Shown: piece by piece, positions 55,432-64,000 of the stretch
Layout: each line of letters starts with the position of its first letter
How positions within the stretch are numbered: the first letter of the stretch is position 1
NCBI RefSeq assembly: GCF_902167145.1
Contig: NC_050101.1
Location: forward strand, 129,920,990-129,984,989
Reading direction: 5' to 3'
Origin: Zea mays
Lineage: Eukaryota > Streptophyta > Magnoliopsida > Poales > Poaceae
Length of the DNA stretch: 64,000 nt
Notes under the pieces: generated by a model
Seen by the model: only the letters and a program-made list of their open reading frames with translations
Database searches by the model: none
Told to the model about the DNA's origin: nothing
Made by a program: the position numbers and the translations under genes

Positions 55432-57709
55432 AGATAATAAATATTTAAGAACAAGGTAGTAACATTTAAAACGAGCGACTGAGTGAGGCTGTCAGCGTCA
55501 GGCTCAATCGTGGCAAGCAGATGGTCTTTTGGACTGAAATGTATTTTAGGCTAAATTTTTGGCTGAAAAAACCCTATATACAGAAGGACTTTTGGGCTAC
55601 GCTCCGGGCCACGGCCTAGGTGGCCCGGGGCCCAAATCCGCCCCCTGTCTTTAATATTGTGTTGCCTTATTTTTGATTGCGCATAGTGATCGAAAACAAG
55701 TGACCAACAATTATCTTACTCTAATTTGGGATTTAGGTTGTTTTAAGTGTTGAATTTTTAGGTGTTGAATTTTCACCTCTCTATAGACAACTATTAGCCT
55801 CAACGGTTGTTCAGATGTTAGCTAAGCACTCTATTTTAGTACTTGTGTGCACGAGTTCTGGGAGAGCACGCCTCCGAAACGACAGTCACCCAAATGTTCA
55901 TCGACTCATGTGAAGGTCAACAATCATGTTTTAAAGTCAAATTTCTCTTTCTTTACTAAATTTTTAGGAAAAAATGTGTTTTTAGCATAATGTGTATGAA
56001 AGTTCAAGCTGCATCCTTTAGAAAAGATGAATCAGCCCACAAAGTATTACTAATGCAGTTAATACCACCAACATTAAACCATGTGAGAAACAAATTTACA
56101 TTGTTACACTACAACTGTCTGTGAAGCAAATAAAATGCTTACGGCAGTAAATATCAACATGAACGCACAAAGTAAGGTACATCAGTACTAACTTAGGCGA
56201 CCACATTTTAATTAGCCCTTGACCGCCTATTAGCGTCACGGCTTACTATGCATCAGAAGAGCCTGAAAACGGTGGTCCAAAATTAACGCACGCTCATCTG
56301 TAGGAGCACGACGACGAGTATTGCTGAACGTGAGCGGCTGCCCTGCCAACCGGAGCGTGGGATGTCTTTGCTCGTTCGTTACCCTTCCTGATCCTCGTCC
56401 GTGCTGTACTATCGAGCAGTTGAATTCGCAATTATGGCCTGTGGTTAGCATCTTCTTCAAGAGCTTGCAGGACAGTTCGTGGCTTTAAAGCTACTCAATG
56501 CAAGATTAATTCGAAGGTTACACTTACACCCCAGGAGGACGAAGCATATTGCTGCTATGCATGCAGAGGTAGACGAGCAAATGTCCTGGACCCAAAATCC
56601 CACAGAACACGGGCGTCTCTGCCTCTACACAGCCGCCATCAATCGTCTGGCTTCTCAAGATAATAAGATTGGTTTCCCTCTGTTCTAGAAACAATATATA
56701 GTTCTATCACAGAGAGCCCATGTTTTGGTACCTTATAAGTTTTGGATCAATTATAAATAAGAAAAAAAATATTCGAATAAATACTATCAAACTAATTATA
56801 AAGTGTATTTTCATAATAAATTGGTTTAGATCCATAAATGTGAATTTACTAGAAATTTGGCCACCACTTTAACGGACACGAAAAATGCATAACTACGTTC
56901 CTCCCTTCATGATAGAGAGTATCAACTATAAGTCCCTATTGCTGTCTACTATTATAAAGCCGGAGTTTCTTACCAATCTCTACTACTATAAAGTAGTAGA
57001 AGTTTCTTTATTCATGCATTACCCCTCTTGCTCCTTTCGTTTTCTAATTGTTGGCTTCACAACCACGTCGACCTAACTAATAGAACATATAATTTTTTTT
57101 ACATTCCATACTCAAGCATAATATAGAGATCTCTATGAAAAAAATAGGGAAAAAATAGAACCAATCTGTAACGCGTCAAGCCCGCTATGCCGCAATTAAG
57201 GTCCAAACATAGCATGGTGATCTACTCGGGCTAAACCATGTTGAGCCACAGGGCACCGAATAGACTCGACTCATTTGGATATATATACTCGTAATATAGT
57301 GATGCGCCTATGCAGTCTGGTGGTGACGCAATCAAGTCGATGACCCGTGCAGACGGGGTTATCAGGTGTCAAAGAAGCAGAGTTGTCAAATCATCAACTG
57401 AGATACACAGTTTTTTTAATTTGCTAAATTTGGGATTAGTTATGTTCGAATCGAGATTGTAGTTGTTTGATTGATGAGGGGAAGTATCACCATAGGCATT
57501 CATCGTGGTGCCACCGCCCGTCATGCCCGCGAGGTCTGAAGTCGTGGATCCCGTCGCCATCATCCTTGCAAACCGCCCCAGACTTCCAAATGCTTATTGT
57601 AAAGATTTGGAACGTGTTTGAACAACGACATCATTTTAAACAAGATCTATCTATGAAATATATAGAAATTGTTTAGCAATATAGTACCTAGTCTCTATTT
57701 CTATCTCTA
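55432..57709. other. intergenic region right of C3
   Basis: No supported gene. A frame at 56236-56460 (minus) is not recognised. Near 56945 and 56973 two TCTACTA(T)TATAAAG motifs resemble Helitron 5' ends, but no matching 3' end is assigned. The rest is AT-rich. Confidence 0.4.
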
Positions 57710-57856
57710 TCTCTACTATATTAAAGCACCGGTTTCAACAGTCATTCCGCGTCATCTTTTTACAAATAAGCCATCACATATATTTCAAATTAACCTGCTG
57801 CACGCTCGTCCCTTCCACTCAACCAACCTCCACGTCCCAAACCACATCTTCGCATA

Positions 57857-58320
57857 TAGATGGCCAAACGGCGACCGGCACGGGTCCGCTAGGCCCGACG
57901 CTCGCGGGCCGCAGCTCCGGCCCAGGCACGACACGCCGACCTATTGAACGTGTCGGGCCAGTCTGTTAGCCCGTCGGGCCATTTGGTTAAATCAACGTAA
58001 AATGTTAAAAAAGCGATGTAATAGGTGGGGTTCGAACCCACGCCGTGATGGAAGAAGGGTGGGAGACACTTGGTGAAGTCATCTAACCAGTAGAACATCA
58101 TGCTCAGATATTTTTAATATTGAATATAAATTGTACATACATATATATATATATGCGATTTTTGTAAAATATAAAAAATATAATCGTGCTTGGCTGGCTA
58201 GCACTATGGACCGAGGCTACGACCAAGCACGGCACGACGCTCGTGCCAGGCTGGCCCAAGCACTATTAAGTGGGTCGTGCCTCGGGCCGGCCCGTCAGAC
58301 ACGATCCATTTGACCATCTA
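57857..58320. mobile_element. inverted-repeat element, hAT-MITE-like (464 bp)
   Basis: The ends TAGATGGCCAAACGG and, inverted, TAGATGGTCAAATGG match at 12 of 15 positions. Further in, GC-rich arms (GGCCCGACG...GGGCC and their complements) can pair. No convincing 8-bp target duplication is visible (TTCGCATA against GACCTCCA). The interior holds a tRNA-like stretch on the minus strand. Confidence 0.5.
58025..58105 (-). other. tRNA-like / Pol III-box-like segment
   Basis: The minus strand reads ACTGGTTAGATGACTT, then about 40 bases later GTGGGTTCGAACCCCAC, which matches a tRNA B box and T-arm stem. The upstream part only roughly resembles an A box. It may be a decayed tRNA-derived (SINE-like) piece; a functional tRNA is not supported. 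Confidence 0.3.
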
Positions 58321-59974
58321 GACCTCCACATGATAATGATGGTCTTCGCCTCAGTTGTCGCCACCTCATTTGTCAGCTTGCTTCTTTTCTCTCCCCCCTC
58401 ATACCTCTGCCTCTGTGCCACCCTATTCTCGGCTGAGGGCGTGGGAGCAGGCGCCTCCTCCCCGTATTCGTCCGACACCAGCCCCAACATTGACCCGAGC
58501 AGTGGCTATTGCACGTCCACGAGGACGTTTCACAGCATGTGCGCACCATCGTTGTCGCTATCGTCGGACGTCCCCTTCGTCTTCCCAGCCTTCGTCCTGT
58601 TCTTCCTTCCCAACCTACTGCCCCCGCCCACGGTCGCAGCCGTGAGCCGACCGACGCTCGTCGATGCGGGTACGAGGTGAGTCGGTCTTGCTCCTAGCCT
58701 TTCTCCGTGCGTGCCGCCGAGGAGGTCACGGTGGCGCCTGCCACACTTAGGTTATCTTGGCAATGAGGAGTCCAGATCTGAGATATTGGACAACCAGTCG
58801 ACATATGCTACAGAGTTGGTGTTGGTGTTGTGTCGCCTCAGCGGGTCCAGGGCTGGGAAGGCACTCACATTCTCTCGTCCTTCTCGGACCGACGCCTGGT
58901 GCGAGTGCCTCTCGGTTTGGAGCTGCTCCGGTTAGGCTTATTTTTCCGCTTGCATGCTCTGTCCCTATATGTATCTAGCGGCATACTACCTATGTCGCCT
59001 CCACATGCACAGGTCTTCATCGTGTCCTTCTCCGGCAACGAACATGTATGTCTGCCTCTTTCCATCCCTTCCTGCTCTACGAAACACTGAAAGTGGGGGG
59101 AGGCGAGGGATGGGGATCCCTGATTTGCTGCCTATGGTACCCGTTTGATGGACCGGCATCGCCTGTCTATATGGCCTTTCCTTACTACGATGTCGACTCG
59201 GTATGTTTCTACCACTTCTATGTACATATCACCCATCCTCCTGTCATTGCAAAAATTATTGTGTTGTTCTTTTCGTTGTTTTGGGTGTTAGTTTTTTGTT
59301 GTGCCAAGGACTGAAAATAATTTGGGTGTGTTAATACTTTATTTATTGTCTGCAAATGGTTTATGTTCTTCTGATGATGGCTCATGAATCCTGCAAAATA
59401 TGTGTTAGGATTTAGAGATCCATGCGGGCACTACCATAGGGTGCTCGTACCTTGTGTTCTTGGCTCTTGGATACATTAGATCGGTTCTGAGACCACATTG
59501 GCGCAATGGACTCCATGGTGTTTGAGGTTGGTGAATTGGATATTTATTGGTTTTAAACGTTAGTAATTACTACGGAGTATCATAATTTGTATGGAGCGCA
59601 TCTAGTTTTTATTGATGTTTGACTTTAGCAACCACTCCATATTTTGATCTATCTTTTTTATAAGTTTGAGTTCATGTGACTTATTTTAGAAACTTGAGCT
59701 CACAAACTTTCTTTTATTTGGTCTCTTTATGGTAAAATTATGTCATTCTATAATCTCTGTTCGTTCAGTCAGTCGTTGTGAACTCTCTTTTAATCGCTTT
59801 TTCATTGGCCATACAACGTGTTGTACCAAGACATATTAAATGTAATAAACAACAATATCAGTTAGTCAAATAAAAAATATTATATAAAAAACGGAGACAA
59901 TCAATAAAAAACATTAAAATCTTTTTGTGGATAGTTTAGATAGGTCTTGTGAGCGTACGCGGGCAACTAACTAG
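58321..59974. other. unassigned interior of the second Helitron candidate
   Basis: 58320-59100 is GC-rich with several overlapping frames (for example 58270-58680) that resemble no family I know. It could be captured 5' UTR or exon sequence. The 59300-59974 part is AT-rich and empty. Confidence 0.35.
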
Positions 59975-60238
59975 TCAAATTTTATATGTGTAACACCAAA
60001 ACCAAACATCTCTTTTTTGTTCCAGCAAGCCTCCTCGCATCTTATAGAAAACAGAAGAAAACCAAGCATCTCTATTTGTTCCATCGTCCGAACCCAATGC
60101 CTCGAAAAGCCTTAAACCCCGACCACAGCCTGTCCGAGTCACCCGACCGTTTTCCATCTTCACTCCCAACCGTTTCATTCCCACCTAACTTACTTTTTCC
60201 GATTTCGACTCGATTCGTCATTCCAAACAGGACACCGA
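59975..60238 (+). promoter_or_regulatory. short upstream region/5' UTR of the MPB2C-like gene
   Basis: Only 264 bp separate the Helitron 3' end from the start codon. The stretch is CT-rich near 60120-60220. No clear TATA box was found. Confidence 0.35.
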
Positions 60239-63070
60239 ATGCACGATCGATCCCACAAGCCGCAGCCGCCGGAGGCTGGCGAGGGCGCCGGCGGCGGGAA
60301 CGTGGATCGAGTGCTCTTCAAGAACCTCGTCGAGATGGTGCCGCTCGTCGAGTCGCTCATGGTGAGTTAGCCGGCGCCGCGCGCAGATCTCACTGGCGCG
60401 CTCCTGCTGAGCTCGTGTCGGTGCGCTGCCTGACTGTTGTTCTGTGTTGGTTCTTCCTGGGTGCAGGACCGGAGGGTCAACTCGGCCTACTCGCGACGCA
60501 CTTCGCTAGTCTACACGCCGGCGCCGCCCAAGAAGGTTTGTTACCGCCTTCTATCTTCCCTAATTTACCCCTATATCTTTCTATCTGTTCCTTTGCTAGT
60601 TTGTGGATTTTATTCTTTCATCGGTTGCTTACGTTCCAATCTACAGTTCTACACTTTTCCTGTTTTTAATTGCGGATTCTCTTAAGCTGTCTGTCTCCGA
60701 TGTCATATACGATTGATAACAAAAAAAAAAAAAAAGGTGCAACCTAAGGCTGATTTCCCTCTTTCAGATTAGACCACCTCACAACGACAGTTTCCCTAGA
60801 TCTTGTAAGCATCTCAGCTTTCACATATTTTGTAGCCTACTGTTGAGGAATGGCAGCTGAGTCTTCAGTGTATGTAATTCTTTTGTCAAACTACCATGAC
60901 AATTGCTCTTTGGATTTGGTAGTGATGAACCTGAGGATGGATGCTTCGTTCTTACAGGCGAGCGAATTGGAAAGTGTCAAATTGCCACAGAGCGTATCGG
61001 CCAAAAAGCGGAGAGACCCTGGCGATGTATCCAAGAAGAGCACCCCTGATTCTAACGGCGACAACGGCTTGGTTGTGCCATTGTCTCTATCGGGTGCTGA
61101 AAATAAGCCCAAGGATGATGTTGCTGGGCTGCGCGAGCAGGTCGATTACCTGCAAAAGAAACTGCTCGAGAAGGAGGAGGCGCTGAGGTCCGCGGAGAGC
61201 CTCGTGACTGAGATGAACGCGGCATATGCAACCATCGATGAACTCCGACGCCTGGTGTCTGACAAAGAAGCTTTGATCAGATCTACCAATTCTCAGTTGC
61301 ATGATGCAAAGGTGAAATGCTGCCGATTATGATTCATTACTATTCTGAATTAACAGGCGTGCTTATACCCATAAAATCTGTCTAACTTCGATATTTTCCT
61401 TGCAACTCTGACATGAAAAGCCATGAGATAACAAACTACACTTACCATCAAAGTTGTCACACTGTGAAACCGTGAATGAAAAAACCATGTTCTTTGCAAC
61501 TGTGTACAAGTAAATATGTATATATTAAACACAGTTACAAACTTAAGTGCAAATGTAATGTTCCTGTACGCAAAATCAGAGTTCCTAGAAACTGGCGACT
61601 ACTTCTATCATGAAACTTGACAAAGTTCTTGCTTATATTTGTGATGAGAAATGTTTTTGTTCCATAAGAATTGCCCAAGTAAACCTATACTGTTATTAAA
61701 CCATATAATCAGCCTAGCTTGTAAGTCTAGTTTGATGTAATGCATAAGCTACTTTTACCTTGTAATCGGCCTTCTAAAGGCGACTACTGAGAACAATGGT
61801 TAGAAAGTCTGTCACAATGATTCATGCACAAAGTCATAGCTGTTACATTGTTGACTGATTGTTTAATGTCGTTACAAAGAGTTTATGAAAGTTTCTCATC
61901 CTTATTTTGAGGCTACTGCAAATTAGCTTTGCTTGCTGTCTTGTACTGGATTGAATCAACATTTGTGCAATTCCAGCTTACCCTTTGGTTCATACATACT
62001 GTTGCTTTTGCGTATATAAATGGTTATACATATTTCCTCTTCAGATGATTCACTTATACTGAGTTTTCTACTTACACATGTTATACTATTTTTTATTTTT
62101 TGGGTAAGGTAAGGATGCTAAAATTAAATGATTGTTGATTTTAGTGACGGGAGTATATTTTATTTTGGACCTGACATTTTCTTTTTCTTCCTACAGATTA
62201 TGCTTGCAGACAAGCAAGCATCTGTAGAGAAACTGGAATGGGAGGTAAAGATGTCAAATAAAAAGGTCGAAGATCTTCAAGGAGATGTGTCAAATATGGG
62301 ATTCGAGATAAGCTCGTTGATGGCATTTTTCGATAAAATTTCAGAGAATCTTTCAGGTGACTCTTATGATGACACAGTACCATCATCATATGAATTAGAG
62401 GCAATTCAATCAACGGTGAGCATGCATCCTTGGAGCAACGTTTGGCCTGTTTGAACCATTAAATGTATAACTAAAGCTAGTGACTGAGTGCAAATTAATG
62501 TTATGGCGTTTTAAGTGGTCTAATTAGCTTGCCATTCCAGAGAACCAACTTTCTTGTCATAGAATTGCATTGTCTAAAATGTTTGCTACATTATCTAAAT
62601 TGTCAAATAAACAGTCTGGGGGTTTGTATCTGTGGTTGATTGCTATGCGCTGATACTCCTTACTACATAACAATATGAGGTTCTTTGGAATTTGGGAAGA
62701 AATTGTTTACAAGGGTTAATCAATTGGAAGTAATGTTTTGATGCTACACAGGGAGTTTGTATTATGATTCAGTATACATTACAATCGGATATTGTTTTTC
62801 TCTTGCAATGTTAGTATGGATGCCGAAATGGAAATATTTATGCAAAGAAAATTGGTTAGATGCTTTGCACTAAATTTGACTATGTCAAACTAATAGCTAT
62901 GCATCAAAACATTGACTCAGAGTGAAATTGACAAGATCGAGGTCGACAAAATAGAGCAGGAGAGGATTACCTATGGTGAAGCTCTCGCGGCAGCGAGAGA
63001 GAACCCTGACGAGGAGCACTTGAATATAGCTGCCGAGGCAAGGTCAAGGCTGCAGGTCCTTGTACTATAG
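60239..63070 (+). CDS. MPB2C: MPB2C-like microtubule-associated protein, 5 exons, 304 aa
   Basis: Exons: 60239-60361, 60467-60535, 60958-61311, 62197-62415, 62921-63070. All introns are GT-AG, all in phase 0, total 915 nt. It resembles MOVEMENT PROTEIN BINDING PROTEIN 2C of dicots: DRVLFKNLVEMVPLVESLMD (23-42), R-R-T-S-L-V-Y-T, a basic Ser/Lys segment (about 79-95), then a long coiled coil (about 118-220: LREQVDYLQKKLLEKEEALR ... LADKQASVEKLEWEVK), FDKISENL, and a C-terminal helix with EALAAARENPDEEHLNIAAE. The relatives bind microtubules, viral movement proteins and KNOTTED1-type homeodomain proteins, and limit cell-to-cell trafficking. The start is the first ATG giving the conserved N-terminal block. 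No lesion seen. Promoter space is cut short by a Helitron. Confidence 0.88.
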
Positions 63071-63570
63071 TGGTGGCCCCCTTCTAATTCTAGTGTATGT
63101 ATGATAATGTTGAACTGCTGATGTAATTTTACCTTGTTGGCTTGAGTTGAGGCGCTTGTGAAATCGTTCCAGGGGTAATGGAACGAGCACTGTATCTTTT
63201 TTTTTTCCTGAGGTCTGCATTTTTTATCATGAAGCTTGAGCTATAGTTAGATTTTTTGTGACGGTTATCATCTCAAGATTTAAACCTATGGTTGGAACTG
63301 CTTATGTAAATTGTTCTTGAGCCTAAGGTATAGGCAATAGCTTTTTAACAGTGTATAATGGGGTCTGTTTGGTATAGTTTTGAAGCTACGTATGGGCATG
63401 GCTAAAGTAAGCTGAAATTAGAAGTCAATCTCTAGGTTTCTTTTGTAGTTTTTTTCCAACCACGTTTCTCACCACGACTTTCATTTAGAAACGTAGAAAT
63501 TGGATCAGACTAGCTTAGTTTTCCATTTATACTAAAGCATAGTGTCATGGATCAAGGGGTGAATCAGTAA
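63071..63570 (+). other. 3' UTR/flank of the MPB2C-like gene
   Basis: T-rich with polyadenylation-like stretches up to about 63350. Nothing else recognised. Confidence 0.4.
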
Positions 63571-63717
63571 GGAAATAGTAAGATTTAGTATGGTTCTTTG
63601 TTTCCTTTGCAAAGTAGTTACTTTGAATCAATCGATTTGTGGATTTACATTCTGGTTGTGGATGAGAGGACCATTTTGTCCAGGTGTGTGGAAGAAAATG
63701 GTAGGGCCCTAGCGAGG

Positions 63718-64000
63718 ATGAAACTGGAAGCTATGGCGAGGGAGATGGAGACCTTTGGGGATGGACCTGTGTTGTCTGGAAATGAGGAGAGAAGAGGTGG
63801 AAGTCTCAACCGTGATTCGGGAGGAACGAGAGGGGAAACCTCGGGAGGAGAATTTGTAAATCATGGTCAGGGAGGAGGAAGGGATTCTCAACAGCATCTT
63901 CCGAAGTTTGTGTTCCCTAAATTCATTGGTGAGGATCCTGCGATTTGGTTACATAGATGCGAAGACTATTTTACTATGTATCATGTCCTTGGCTGCATGA
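63718..64000 (+). CDS. Ty3/gypsy gag N-terminus, runs off the window
   Basis: The frame is open from 63571 with its first ATG at 63718 (MKLEAMAREMETFGDG). A Gly/Arg/Glu-rich stretch is followed by LPKFVFPKFIGEDPAIWLHR and CEDYFTMYHV, the start of the retrotransposon gag domain of chromovirus-like gypsy elements. No LTR or PBS is visible upstream; the MPB2C-like 3' flank begins only about 650 bp before. It is therefore either a 5'-truncated element, an element whose start I cannot see, or a domesticated gag-like gene. The right part is needed to decide. Confidence 0.7.
   Translation, partial: MKLEAMAREMETFGDGPVLSGNEERRGGSLNRDSGGTRGETSGGEFVNHGQGGGRDSQQHLPKFVFPKFIGEDPAIWLHRCEDYFTMYHVLGCM

Larger units (their letters stand above)
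57710..59974 (+). mobile_element. candidate Helitron next to the MPB2C-like gene (2265 bp)
   Basis: The 5' end is A|TCTCTACTATATTAAAGC (57709/57710). The 3' end is AGCGTACGCGGGCAACTAACTAG|T (59974/59975), with a short GCGTACGC palindrome about 10 bases before the terminal CTAG. The 3' terminus CTAACTAG|T is shared with the other candidate Helitron at 19460. It would sit between host A and T as expected. The interior has no helicase, so it would be non-autonomous. It carries an inverted-repeat element (57857-58320) and unrecognised GC-rich sequence. Confidence 0.5.

Noticed and set aside
56945..57000. Two TCTACTA-TATAAAG motifs as further Helitron 5' ends
   Set aside because: Only one matching 3' end (59974) is present and the 57710 start fits it better. 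Nested ends remain possible but unsupported.
58021..58105. A functional tRNA gene
   Set aside because: The T-arm-like part is good, but no full cloverleaf with acceptor and anticodon stems could be formed by eye.
59110..59155. MGIPDLLPMV as the start of an EXO1/FEN-type nuclease
   Set aside because: The match is only a few residues and the frame stops after 12 codons with no downstream motif.
1..64000. CRISPR arrays, rRNA genes, bacterial operons
   Set aside because: None seen. The palindrome arrays in the LTRs have irregular spacing and lie in plant retroelements.

Overview
The window looks like grass nuclear DNA, most probably maize (Zea mays). The evidence is dense nesting of large LTR retrotransposons, Ji/Opie-like Sirevirus copia elements, Tat-type Ty3/gypsy elements, Helitron-type ends with captured gene pieces, MITEs, and two intron-containing plant genes. 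The species call is an inference from element types, not from a search.

Layout. 1-6199: the 5' part of a minus-strand Ty3/gypsy element (LTR, PBS, an extra first ORF, then gag and protease). It is inserted into the RNase H region of an older minus-strand Tat-type gypsy element (6200-10981), whose 474-bp 5' LTR ends at 10981. 11348-12289: a broken bZIP transcription-factor gene remnant. 15181-18634: an intact eight-exon O-fucosyltransferase-family (GT106-like) gene, 500 aa. 19460 to about 32313: a candidate minus-strand Helitron carrying a prefoldin subunit 4 exon, a decayed NETWORKED-like coiled-coil fragment and other pieces. It is split by a young copia element (22008-30875, target duplication GTAAC). 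32422-33064: a broken first exon of a FIP1-like polyadenylation factor with a 142-bp tandem duplication. 33125-42540: a second copia element (target duplication GCGGG) with long uninterrupted gag and pol frames. 42986-43595: two MITEs. 43877-45622: the 3' remnant of a Tat element with an antisense ORF and its LTR. 45641-55316: a third, older and decayed copia element, itself hit by a 532-bp hAT MITE with an exact 8-bp target duplication. 57710-59974: a second candidate Helitron, ending 264 bp upstream of an intact five-exon MPB2C-like gene (60239-63070, 304 aa). 63718-64000: the start of a gypsy gag that runs off the window.

Only two host genes look functional: the O-fucosyltransferase-family gene (Golgi type II membrane glycosyltransferase) and the MPB2C-like gene (microtubule-associated coiled-coil protein). 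Both spliced models were assembled by hand. All introns are GT-AG and both coding lengths are exact multiples of three. Most other coding-looking sequence belongs to retroelements or is pseudogenic.

The observations most worth a second look are: a gypsy-borne ORF whose first 11 residues mimic the histone H3 tail; a conserved NAG|G splice-acceptor-like site at the gag/pol junction of all three copia elements; palindromes with fixed 8-bp arms and 1-3 nt spacers upstream of the copia TATA boxes; and the Helitron-captured prefoldin exon.
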